Source: Nitrospirota bacterium (lineage in GTDB: Bacteria; Nitrospirota; Thermodesulfovibrionia; Thermodesulfovibrionales; UBA6898). Taken from it: DNA of 47,299 nucleotides. The translations under genes were made by a program, and so were the position numbers. Location of the stretch: contig JAKAHR010000028.1 in assembly GCA_021825365.1 (NCBI GenBank), forward strand, positions 1-47,299. Reading direction: 5' to 3'. Shown piece after piece: positions 1-7,354 of the stretch (position 1 is the first letter of the stretch; each line of letters opens with the position of its first letter). Under the pieces are notes generated by a model. That model was not told where the DNA came from. It did not search any database and saw only the letters and a list, made by a program, of their open reading frames with translations.

Positions 1-78
1 TGGCGTCCCCAGCGGGATTCGAACCCGCGTTACCGCCTTGAAAGGGCGATGTCCTAGGCCGGGCTAGACGATGGGGAC
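1..78 (-). tRNA. tRNA-Glu (anticodon UUC)
   Basis: The minus strand folds as a full cloverleaf. The 7-bp acceptor stem begins GTCCCCA at 78 and closes with TGGGGAC. The anticodon loop CTTTCAA carries UUC, and the T arm contains GGTTCGAATCC. The discriminator G is followed by an encoded CCA that ends at base 1. It lies 3 nt downstream of tRNA-Lys and is probably processed from the same transcript. Confidence 0.96.
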
Positions 79-81
79 ATT

Positions 82-157
82 TGGTGAGCCGCGTTGGATT
101 CGAACCAACGACCCACGCCTTAAAAGGGCGTTGCTCTACCAACTGAGCTAGCGGCCC
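82..157 (-). tRNA. tRNA-Lys (anticodon UUU)
   Basis: A minus-strand cloverleaf. Acceptor GGGCCGC (5' end at 157) pairs with GCGGCTC, with one G-U pair. The D arm contains AGCTCAGTTGGTAGAGC and the anticodon loop CTTTTAA carries UUU. The T arm is GTTGGTTCGAATCCAAC and the CCA end is encoded. It is first in a two-tRNA unit with tRNA-Glu. Confidence 0.96.
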
Positions 158-174
158 TGAAACGATAGACTTTA

Positions 175-204
175 AAAATACACCGTAATGCGGTTTCTTG
201 TCAA
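175..204 (-). promoter_or_regulatory. Promoter of the tRNA-Lys/tRNA-Glu unit
   Basis: On the minus strand a perfect -35 TTGACA (204-199) is separated by 18 nt from TATTTT (180-175). The predicted start near 168 is about 11 nt upstream of the tRNA-Lys 5' end. The position and perfect -35 fit a stable-RNA promoter. The -10 matches 4 of 6 bases. Confidence 0.5.
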
Positions 205-238
205 TCGATTGAAGGCCGCGGAGTGGCGAAACGGTGCC

Positions 239-2185
239 CTATTTCCCCGCCTGTGACCGGGTGTAGGGCAGCAGTCCGCCCTTCCTGATCACCTCCCGCT
301 CCCTGTCATTCAGGCCGGAAGAGACCGTGAAACTGAACCCCTTTGTCTCGTCCTCGACGATGCAGGCCCGGCCGGTCTCGATGAATCCGGCAACGTCCTT
401 TATCACGAGTCTGTCGCCCTGGTCGATCCGCCTGTAATCAGCCGCGTCCTGGAAGACGAGCGGAAGGATGCCGAAGTTGATGAGGTTCGAGCGGTGTATC
501 CGGGCAAAGGATTTCGCGATTACCGCCTGCACGCCGAGGAACATCGGAGCGATCGCCGCATGCTCCCTCGATGAGCCCTGGCCGTAATTTTCTCCGCCTA
601 CGATGATCCCTCCGCCGGCGGGCTTTGCCTCTTTCGCCCTCGTGCTGAAGGTGCTGTCGATGTTCTTGAATACGAACTCGGATATGGCGGGGATGTTCGA
701 CCTGAAGGGGAGGACCGCAGAGCCGGCCGGCATGATATCATCGGTCGTGATGTTGTCACCTGCCTTCAGCAGCACCTCGGCCCTGATCATCTCCTGGAGA
801 GGCCCCTTCACGGAGACCTCCTTTATGTTGGGCCCCTTGACGACCGTGACGCCGGAGGTGTCGGCCTTCGGGGGGATGAGGAAGTTCCTGCTGATGAGGT
901 ACTTCGACGGCTCCTTCAGCCTCTTCAGCGGTATCCCGGCCTCCCGGGGGTCGACCATCTCGCCCTTGAGCGCAAAGACCGCGCAGGAGACGGGACTGGC
1001 CAGGTACACCGAGGCGTCTTTCGTGCCGCTCCTGCCCATGAAGTTCCTGTTGTAGGAGCGGACGGAAACCTGTCCGCTTCCGGGCGCTCCGCCCATGCCG
1101 ATGCACGGGCCGCAGGAGGACTCGAGCATCCGGGCTCCGGCTGCCAGCATGTCGGCTGCAAGTCCTTCCCGGCCGATCATCTCGCTCACCTGCTTTGAGC
1201 CCGGGTTGATCAGGAGGTTTACGCCTTCGGCCACGGTGTTGCCCTTCAGCAGGGACGCGACGGACCTCATCGCCTGGTAGGAGGAGTTCGTACAGCTGCC
1301 GATGCAGACCTGGTGCACCTTTGTCCCCGCAAGGCTCTTTACGGTGACCACGTTGTCAGGGCTGTGCGGCTGCGCGATCATCGGTTCTATCTTTGCGAGG
1401 TTGATCTTGATCTCCTGGGAGTACCGCGCATCTTCGTCCGCAACAAGCTCCGTCCAGTCGCCGCCCCTTCCCACCGCCTCGAGGTAAAACTTCGTCCTCT
1501 CATCGCTGGGGAACACCGAGGTGGTCGCCCCGAGCTCTGCCCCCATGTTCGTGATCGTCGCCCGCTCGGTCACGTTGAGGTCCTTTACGCCGGGACCTCC
1601 GTATTCGAGTATCCGTCCGACTCCGCCCTTTACCGTGAGCCTCCTCAGGATCTCGAGGATCACATCCATGGCGCTCACGTATGGCCGCTTCAATCTGCCC
1701 AGCAGCCGGACCTTCAGCACCTTCGGCATATTCAGCTCAAAAGGGGAACCGGCCATGACCGTTGCGGCGTCAAGGCCTCCGACGCCGATTGCGATCATCC
1801 CCATGCCTCCGCCGGTGGGGGTATGACTGTCCGTGCCGAGGGTGATCTTCCCCGGGGCGGCGAACTGTTCGAGATGGACCTGGTGACAGATGCCGTTTCC
1901 CGGCCGCGAAAACCATGCCCCGTATCGTGCGGCAGCGGTCTGGAGGAAGAGATGGTCATCAGGGTTCATAAAGTCCTGCTGGAGCATATTGTGGTCGACG
2001 TAGGAGACGGCGAGCGGGATCTCCACCCGGTCGAGCCCCATCGCCTCGAACTGGAGCCAGGCCATCGTGCCGGTCGCATCCTGCGTATAGACCTGGTCGA
2101 CCCGCAGGCCGACGGGAGAGCCTTCCTTTATGTCGCCGTAGGCGCGATGCGTCTCAAAGATCTTTTCAACGATATTTCTTCCCAT
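239..2185 (-). CDS. acnA: Aconitate hydratase, short (Aquifex-type) form
   Basis: This enzyme interconverts citrate and isocitrate in the cytosolic TCA cycle using a [4Fe-4S] cluster. The 648-residue protein has the aconitase core with three cluster cysteines: C298 in IGSCTNS, and C358 and C361 in SSCGPCIGMGG. LGTDSHTPTGGGMG lies near residue 120, and the C-terminal swivel domain has GENYGQGSSREHAA and a late SFARIHRSN motif. The length matches the shorter bacterial aconitase subfamily rather than the roughly 890-residue AcnA. The start ATG at 2185 follows GAGG with 5-nt spacing. That ribosome site reads GAGGTAA, which is exactly complementary to part of the small RNA predicted at 40497-40561. 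It is divergent from lysA and stands alone upstream of the tRNA pair. Confidence 0.95.
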   Translation of the reverse strand: MGRNIVEKIFETHRAYGDIKEGSPVGLRVDQVYTQDATGTMAWLQFEAMGLDRVEIPLAVSYVDHNMLQQDFMNPDDHLFLQTAAARYGAWFSRPGNGICHQVHLEQFAAPGKITLGTDSHTPTGGGMGMIAIGVGGLDAATVMAGSPFELNMPKVLKVRLLGRLKRPYVSAMDVILEILRRLTVKGGVGRILEYGGPGVKDLNVTERATITNMGAELGATTSVFPSDERTKFYLEAVGRGGDWTELVADEDARYSQEIKINLAKIEPMIAQPHSPDNVVTVKSLAGTKVHQVCIGSCTNSSYQAMRSVASLLKGNTVAEGVNLLINPGSKQVSEMIGREGLAADMLAAGARMLESSCGPCIGMGGAPGSGQVSVRSYNRNFMGRSGTKDASVYLASPVSCAVFALKGEMVDPREAGIPLKRLKEPSKYLISRNFLIPPKADTSGVTVVKGPNIKEVSVKGPLQEMIRAEVLLKAGDNITTDDIMPAGSAVLPFRSNIPAISEFVFKNIDSTFSTRAKEAKPAGGGIIVGGENYGQGSSREHAAIAPMFLGVQAVIAKSFARIHRSNLINFGILPLVFQDAADYRRIDQGDRLVIKDVAGFIETGRACIVEDETKGFSFTVSSGLNDREREVIRKGGLLPYTRSQAGK

Positions 2186-2277
2186 GATTACCTCGGTTGC
2201 CTCAGAGATGATGTGCGTTTATTTTCTGGCAAGGGCCGGAAAAAAGTCAAATGCAGGCGCCGCGTTGTGGTCCCTTT

Positions 2278-2307
2278 TTGACTTTGTCTTTTTTTATATG
2301 GTAAAAA
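2278..2307 (+). promoter_or_regulatory. Candidate promoter of the lysA-dapF-pilZ-dapA operon
   Basis: -35 TTGACT (2278-2283), 18-nt spacer, -10 TAAAAA (2302-2307) preceded by TG at 2299-2300 (extended -10). It lies in the AT-rich divergent gap between the aconitase gene and lysA, about 30 nt upstream of the lysA start codon. Confidence 0.45.
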
Positions 2308-2343
2308 ATAAGGTAAATCAACGAGAAATAAGGAATTCCAGAC

Positions 2344-3600
2344 ATGCATTTCTTTTCCTACAAAGGCAATGAACTTTATGCAGAAGACGTTCCGGTGCGG
2401 GAGCTGGCGGAAAGGTACGGAACGCCGCTGTACATTTACAGCCATGAGACGATCCTGCGCCACTTCCGGGCGTACGACGAGGCATATCGCGGTTTTCCCC
2501 ATATCGTCTGCTACGCCCTCAAGGCGAACACCAACAGCGCCATCCTGCGGCTGCTCGCGCGGAACGGGGGAGGCGCTGACATCGTTTCAGGCGGCGAGCT
2601 TTTCAGGGCGCTGAAGGCGGGCATCCCGCCGAAGAAGATCGTCTATGCCGGGGTCGGCAAGACGGAACAGGAGATACGCTTTGCCCTGAAGACAGGCATC
2701 CTGATGTTCAACGTCGAATCGGTGGATGAACTGGCGGAGATCGACCGTATCGCGGGAATCATGAAGAAGAAGGCGCCCGTTGCCCTGCGGATCAACCCGG
2801 ACATCGACCCGAAGACGCATCCTTATATCTCGACCGGGATGAAGGAGAACAAGTTCGGCATCGCGATCGAGACCGCGCTGGAGCATTACCGCGCGGCCTC
2901 ACGGCTGAAGAACATCGAGGTTGTCGGCGTGCAGAAGCATATCGGCTCCCAGATCACGACCCTCTCTCCCTTTGTGGATGCGCTCAAGCGCATCCTGACG
3001 CTCTTTGACGAGCTGAACAAGAGAAAGTTCGACATCAGGTACCTGGACATCGGCGGAGGGCTCGGCATCCCCTATTCGGACGAGAAGCCGCCGGTGCCGA
3101 ATGACCTTGCGCGAAGACTTCTGCCGATCCTCAACGGCAGGAAGATTACGCTGATCATGGAGCCGGGCAGGTCGATTGTCGGCAATGCCGGGATTCTCCT
3201 GACCCGCGTCCTGTACCTGAAGAAGAGCGGAAGGAAGAACTTCGTGATCGTGGACGCGGGCATGAACGATCTTATGAGACCCTCGCTGTACGACGCCTAC
3301 CACCGCATCATCCCCGCGGTGAAAAGGAGACGGCCGCAGGTGACCGCGGACGTCGTCGGCCCGATCTGCGAATCCGGTGACTTTCTCGCGAAGGGACGCC
3401 GCATCGAGAAGGCGGAGCGCGGGGAGTGCCTTGCGGTCATGAGCGCCGGGGCCTACGGCATGTCGATGAGTTCCAACTACAACAGCAGGCCCTCCCTCGC
3501 GGAGGTGCTCGTGAAGGGGAAGAAGCACAACCTGATACGGAAGAGGGGCGACTACGGGGACCTCATCAGGGACGAGATGGTCCCGGGATACCTCGCGTGA
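2344..3600 (+). CDS. lysA: Diaminopimelate decarboxylase
   Basis: A PLP enzyme that decarboxylates meso-diaminopimelate to L-lysine, the last lysine step. The 418-residue protein has the fold-III alanine-racemase-like barrel with the PLP lysine K60 in YALKAN. HIGSQI follows near residue 199, then the phosphate-binding glycine loop DIGGGLGIPY. EPGRSIVGNAG comes next, then the interface cysteine motif CESGDFLA near residue 345, and the C-terminal SAGAYGMSMSSNYNSRP. The start ATG at 2344 is preceded by AAGGAA at suitable spacing. Its TGA overlaps the GTG of dapF in GTGA. It is the first gene of a four-gene operon. Confidence 0.96.
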   Translation: MHFFSYKGNELYAEDVPVRELAERYGTPLYIYSHETILRHFRAYDEAYRGFPHIVCYALKANTNSAILRLLARNGGGADIVSGGELFRALKAGIPPKKIVYAGVGKTEQEIRFALKTGILMFNVESVDELAEIDRIAGIMKKKAPVALRINPDIDPKTHPYISTGMKENKFGIAIETALEHYRAASRLKNIEVVGVQKHIGSQITTLSPFVDALKRILTLFDELNKRKFDIRYLDIGGGLGIPYSDEKPPVPNDLARRLLPILNGRKITLIMEPGRSIVGNAGILLTRVLYLKKSGRKNFVIVDAGMNDLMRPSLYDAYHRIIPAVKRRRPQVTADVVGPICESGDFLAKGRRIEKAERGECLAVMSAGAYGMSMSSNYNSRPSLAEVLVKGKKHNLIRKRGDYGDLIRDEMVPGYLA

Positions 3601-4415
3601 AACTCTCCTTCACCAAGATGCACGGCCTGGGCAATGATTTCATCCTCATCGATTGCCGCGGCCTGCAGCTTTCCGGGATGCCGGGACTGGCGAAGAGGCT
3701 CTGCGACAGGCGCTTGGGGATCGGCGCGGACCAGATACTGCTGCTGGGCGAATCCCCTGCCGCGGATTTTTCGATGCGCATCTTCAATGCGGACGGAAGC
3801 GAGGTCGAGATGTGCGGCAACGGCATACGCTGCCTCGCCAAATATGTCTGGGACAGGGGGCTGTCGGACAAGGAGGTGCTCCGGGTCGATACCCCGGCCG
3901 GCATCATCCGGCCCGAGAGGGCCGGAGAGATGGTGCGGGTGGACATGGGAGAGCCGGTACTCGAGGGCAGGCTCATCCCGGTGAATCTCCGCGGAGAGGT
4001 GAGAGACCATCCGCTGCGGGTGCTCGACAGGGAATTCCGGATCACCTGCGTTTCGATGGGCAATCCCCATGCGGTCATATTCGTCGACCGCGTCGAGGGG
4101 CTTGACGTCGCGGGATACGGCAGCGTCATCGAGAGGCATGAACTCTTCCCGAAGAGGACGAATGTGGAGTTCATCGAGGTGCTCAACGGCGACAGTATCA
4201 GAATGAGGGTCTGGGAGAGGGGCGCGGGCGAGACCCTTGCCTGCGGCACCGGGGCTTGCGCAGCTGCGGTCGCCTCCCATCTCAACGGCCATACGGGGAG
4301 ACGCGTTGCGGTGGAACTCCGGGGTGGAGTCCTGCATATCGAGTGGAGCAAGGACAACCGCGTCTTCATGACCGGCCCTGCCGCGGAGGTATTCGACGGC
4401 GCGGTGAAGGTGTGA
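3597..4415 (+). CDS. dapF: Diaminopimelate epimerase
   Basis: It converts LL- to meso-diaminopimelate, the precursor of lysine and of peptidoglycan cross-links. The 272-residue protein shows the two catalytic cysteine motifs: MCGNGIRC (C73) and ACGTGACAA (about C217). It also has the N-terminal FTKMHGLGNDF and the SMGNPHAV and ERGAGET motifs. The start is the GTG at 3597, inside the lysA stop (4-nt overlap GTGA); an upstream ATG in this frame lies within lysA and is not credible. It overlaps the next gene by 4 nt in the same way, so the three genes are probably translationally coupled. Confidence 0.96.
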   Translation: MKLSFTKMHGLGNDFILIDCRGLQLSGMPGLAKRLCDRRLGIGADQILLLGESPAADFSMRIFNADGSEVEMCGNGIRCLAKYVWDRGLSDKEVLRVDTPAGIIRPERAGEMVRVDMGEPVLEGRLIPVNLRGEVRDHPLRVLDREFRITCVSMGNPHAVIFVDRVEGLDVAGYGSVIERHELFPKRTNVEFIEVLNGDSIRMRVWERGAGETLACGTGACAAAVASHLNGHTGRRVAVELRGGVLHIEWSKDNRVFMTGPAAEVFDGAVKV

Positions 4416-4717
4416 GCAAACCCGCGCCTCTGCCCCCTGACGAGCGCAGAAGACACCCGCGGATCGGGTACGACATGCCCCTTGAATTTACCAAGGTCGT
4501 GATGGAATTCGGCGACCTGCAGAGGTATAATTTTACCGGCAAAGGCGTGGACATCAGCCCCGGGGGTCTCGGATTTGTCACGGATTTCAAGCTCGAACCG
4601 GGTGACTTCATCCAGATAAAGCAGGGAGAGGATTCGTACCAGACCGCAGAGGTGAGATGGGTCGGGATGATCGACGGAAAATACAGGGTGGGCGTCCTTA
4701 TATATCACGATCGGTAG
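4412..4717 (+). CDS. Single-domain PilZ protein (c-di-GMP binding)
   Basis: A 101-residue protein made of little more than one PilZ domain. It has the N-terminal arginine motif RRRHPR (RxxxR) followed about 30 residues later by DISPGGLGF (the [D/N]xSxxG motif). In PilZ proteins these two motifs wrap an intercalated c-di-GMP dimer. The start is GTG 4412, overlapping the dapF stop by 4 nt; no other start leaves the domain intact without running deep into dapF. It is unusual to find a second-messenger receptor inside a lysine/peptidoglycan precursor operon. It may simply share transcription, or it may link cell-wall precursor supply to lifestyle. The effector target is unknown. Confidence 0.85.
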   Translation: MSKPAPLPPDERRRHPRIGYDMPLEFTKVVMEFGDLQRYNFTGKGVDISPGGLGFVTDFKLEPGDFIQIKQGEDSYQTAEVRWVGMIDGKYRVGVLIYHDR

Positions 4718-4733
4718 CAGCGAAGGAGGAGAC

Positions 4734-5609
4734 ATGTTTAAAGGTTCTATTGTAGCCATTGTCACGCCGTTTAAGAAGGGGAGGGTTGATGAGAGGTCCC
4801 TGGGGGACCTCATCGATTGGCATATCAGGCAGGGGACCAACGCCATCGTGCCGTGCGGGACGACCGGTGAATCCGCCACGCTGGATTATAAGGAGCACTT
4901 CCGGGTCGTTGCCTTTACGGTGAAGGCGGTCAACAAGCGCGTGCCGGTCATTGCGGGCACGGGCGCAAACGCCACGGACGAGACGATCATGATCACCAAA
5001 GAGGCGAAGAAGGCTGGAGCCGACGGTGCACTCCTCGTCGCCCCGTATTACAACAAGCCGACACAGGAGGGTCTCTACCGCCACTATAAGGCGGTCGCCG
5101 AGAAGGTAAGGATCCCGATCGTGCTGTATAACGTGCCGGGCAGGACCGCAGTCAACATCCTCCCTGCCACGGTTGCGCGTCTTGCGGAGGTCAGGAATAT
5201 CGTCGCCCTCAAGGAGGCGACCGGGGACATGAAGCAGGCGAGCGAGATCATCAGGCTCTGCGGAGACCGGATCACCCTTCTTTCCGGAGATGATTTCACG
5301 ACACTCCCGATGATGGCGCTGGGCGGCAAGGGCACGATCTCGGTGACGGCGAATGTTGCCCCGAAGCTCGTCTCCCAGATGTGCTCGCTGTGGGCCGCGG
5401 GCAGGTACGATGAGGCGAGGAAGATCCACTTTCACCTGGAACCTCTCAATGCGGCGATGTTCTTCGAGACGAACCCCATACCGGTGAAGACCGCTCTGGC
5501 GATGATGGGGAAGATCGGGGAGGAGTTCCGCCTCCCGCTTTGCGAGATGGCGACGGCGAACAGGGACAAACTCCGGAAGGTCCTCAAGGACCTGAAACTG
5601 ATTCGGTAG
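4734..5609 (+). CDS. dapA: 4-hydroxy-tetrahydrodipicolinate synthase
   Basis: It condenses pyruvate with aspartate semialdehyde in the first committed step of the diaminopimelate/lysine pathway. The 291-residue TIM-barrel protein has CGTTGESATL (T43, T44), the catalytic Y132 in VLYNVPGRT and the Schiff-base lysine K160 in VALKEATGD. A strong AAGGAGGAG ribosome site precedes ATG 4734. It follows the PilZ gene by 16 nt and is last in the operon. Its stop codon directly abuts the stop codon of the convergent bioD. Confidence 0.97.
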   Translation: MFKGSIVAIVTPFKKGRVDERSLGDLIDWHIRQGTNAIVPCGTTGESATLDYKEHFRVVAFTVKAVNKRVPVIAGTGANATDETIMITKEAKKAGADGALLVAPYYNKPTQEGLYRHYKAVAEKVRIPIVLYNVPGRTAVNILPATVARLAEVRNIVALKEATGDMKQASEIIRLCGDRITLLSGDDFTTLPMMALGGKGTISVTANVAPKLVSQMCSLWAAGRYDEARKIHFHLEPLNAAMFFETNPIPVKTALAMMGKIGEEFRLPLCEMATANRDKLRKVLKDLKLIR

Positions 5610-6314
5610 TTAGAGGTATTTTTTCAGCAGTTCGAGGTCGATGTTCTTGATGGCCGTCCTCTCGACGGCCTCCTCGGCCATGTTCTTGAGGTAGGGGAAG
5701 ATGCCGATGACCGGCACCGGGCAGATCTGGGCCAGAAGCTTCGGGTTCGTCTGCTCTGCCGGGCTCTGCTGCGGAGGGGCGGAATAGTTGAGGATGATTC
5801 CTGCCACGGCAAGCCCCTCCTGCTGAGCCACCCTGATCGTCATCATGATGTGGTTGATTGTGCCGAGGCCCGGCCTCGCCACGACCAGGAGCGGCAGGCC
5901 GAGATCCCTCGCCATTCCCGCAACGTAATAGTCCCTCTTGATCGGCACCATAAGCCCGCCGACGCCCTCCACGACCATCACCTCGTATTTCATGCAGAGC
6001 TTCAGAAACGCCTTGCGCAGTTCGACAGGGTCTATCTCCACCTTGTCCTCTTCCGCTGCGGAGATAGGCGCCAGGGGGCTTTCGAGACAGCAGGGCGTAA
6101 CGAGCGTGATGGGATCGTCCATGTGGGCCATCTGCTTGAGGAACATGCCGTCAAACGGGATGAGCGTATCCCCTTCCTTCCCGCAACCGCTTTCGATCGG
6201 CTTCATCGCGCCTGCCGTAATGCCCAGGTAATTGATCGCCTTGATGACAGCCCCCGCCATGATCGTCTTGCCGACCCCTGTATCAGTGCCGGTGATAAAA
6301 AAGCCTTTTGGCAT
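5610..6314 (-). CDS. bioD: Dethiobiotin synthetase
   Basis: It uses ATP and CO2 to close the ureido ring of 7,8-diaminopelargonate, giving dethiobiotin. The 234-residue protein has the P-loop GTDTGVGKT (residues 9-17), K38 in MKPIESG and the EGVGGLMVPI motif. The length is typical. ATG 6314 has GGAGG 6 nt upstream. It lies 24 nt downstream of the FabG-like gene and is probably cotranscribed with it. No other biotin gene is in the window. Confidence 0.94.
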   Translation of the reverse strand: MPKGFFITGTDTGVGKTIMAGAVIKAINYLGITAGAMKPIESGCGKEGDTLIPFDGMFLKQMAHMDDPITLVTPCCLESPLAPISAAEEDKVEIDPVELRKAFLKLCMKYEVMVVEGVGGLMVPIKRDYYVAGMARDLGLPLLVVARPGLGTINHIMMTIRVAQQEGLAVAGIILNYSAPPQQSPAEQTNPKLLAQICPVPVIGIFPYLKNMAEEAVERTAIKNIDLELLKKYL

Positions 6315-6338
6315 GAATATCCTCCCCGGGCCTTTGCC

Positions 6339-7058
6339 TTACCGTATCCTGCTGTCGAGGCAGAAGACCTGTCCGGTGATGTTTTTCGAGTCCGCGAGGA
6401 ACGCGACCATGTCCGCCGCGTCTCCGGGCTCCGCAAGCCTGCCCAGAACGCTCTCCTCCCTGGCCCGCTCAGCGGCCCGGGCAGCTGCGTTTCCCATGCC
6501 TGCCGACAGGTAGCCAGGGAGTACCGCATTCACCCTGATGTTATCAGCGGCAAATTCACGGGCAGCCGTCTTTGTCAACCCGAGGAGAGCCGCCTTTGAG
6601 GCGCTATAGGCCGCCTGTCCCGCCTTGCCCCTGATCCCCGAGTATGACGATATGTTCACGATCTGTCCTCCCCCGGAGAGGGACAGGAGCGGCGCGACCG
6701 CACGCATCACGTTGAAGCAGCCGGTGAGGTTCGTGGCGATTACCCTGTCCCAGTCTTCCTCCGACTGGCGGATGAGGAGATCATCGGCGGTGATGGCCGC
6801 ATTGTTGACCACGACATCGAGCCTCCTGAACCTGTTGTTGATCTTTTCTGTCATATCCTGGACGTCAGAGTATCTGCTTACATCCGCCCTTATCGCCACC
6901 GCCTCTCCCTTCAGCTCCCTGATCAGCGCCTCTGCCCGATCCTCTGAGGCGCGGTAATTGACGACTACGGCGAAGCCCTTCCTGGCAAGAGACAGGGCTA
7001 TTTCCCTGCCAAGACCGCCGGATCCTCCGGTGACAAGCGCGACCTTTATGCCTTGCAC
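6339..7058 (-). CDS. Short-chain dehydrogenase, FabG-like 3-oxoacyl-ACP reductase
   Basis: A 239-residue NAD(P)H-dependent Rossmann protein. It has the dinucleotide loop TGGSGGLG (10-17), NNAA (85-88), the catalytic S138, and Y151-x3-K155 in YSASK. The family member FabG reduces 3-oxoacyl-ACP in fatty acid synthesis. Sitting directly upstream of bioD, it could serve pimeloyl-ACP formation for biotin, but this is inferred from position only. The start is GTG 7058 with a weak ribosome site; the Rossmann motif begins 9 residues later as in other FabG proteins, so the start is reasonable. Confidence 0.85.
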   Translation of the reverse strand: MQGIKVALVTGGSGGLGREIALSLARKGFAVVVNYRASEDRAEALIRELKGEAVAIRADVSRYSDVQDMTEKINNRFRRLDVVVNNAAITADDLLIRQSEEDWDRVIATNLTGCFNVMRAVAPLLSLSGGGQIVNISSYSGIRGKAGQAAYSASKAALLGLTKTAAREFAADNIRVNAVLPGYLSAGMGNAAARAAERAREESVLGRLAEPGDAADMVAFLADSKNITGQVFCLDSRIR

Positions 7059-7327
7059 GCAGTCATCGTACGCCGGAACAACGGCTGCACGGCGTGCCCT
7101 TTCGCCACAACGGAGGATATACGGCCCTGTCTGTCATGACATCTTTAATATACGTTACCGCCATAAATAGTCAAGGCCGGGCTGCGGCAGAGGGTCTCCT
7201 GTTGCGAAGGTGTGGCCGTTGCTTTCTTTTTCTTCGGTAGATTAGTATTAGCAGTATGACTCGTGAGAATGGCGATGATCCCGGATATCGCAGGGAAGAG
7301 ACTGCGTAGCGTTGAAAATTCGCAGGA
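7059..7327. other. Intergenic gap between divergent genes
   Basis: This stretch holds the candidate fabG/bioD promoter (7147-7174) and the palindrome at 7132-7141. No promoter with convincing boxes was found for the rightward glycosyltransferase gene, and no further coding sequence was seen. Confidence 0.5.
7147..7174 (-). promoter_or_regulatory. Candidate promoter of fabG-like/bioD
   Basis: Minus strand: TTGACT (7174-7169), 16-nt spacer, TATATT (7152-7147), with a predicted start near 7140. The perfect 10-bp palindrome TGTCATGACA (7132-7141) lies at the predicted start and could be an operator. No BirA-type operator was seen. Confidence 0.45.
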
Positions 7328-7354
7328 GTGCCTTCCCCCTCTGAAGGCAAGGGC

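Noticed and set aside
1313..2281. 322-codon open frame on the plus strand opposite the aconitase gene
   Set aside because: It is fully antisense to a clear aconitase gene, rich in H, R, D and G as expected from GC-biased codon positions, and has no domain features.
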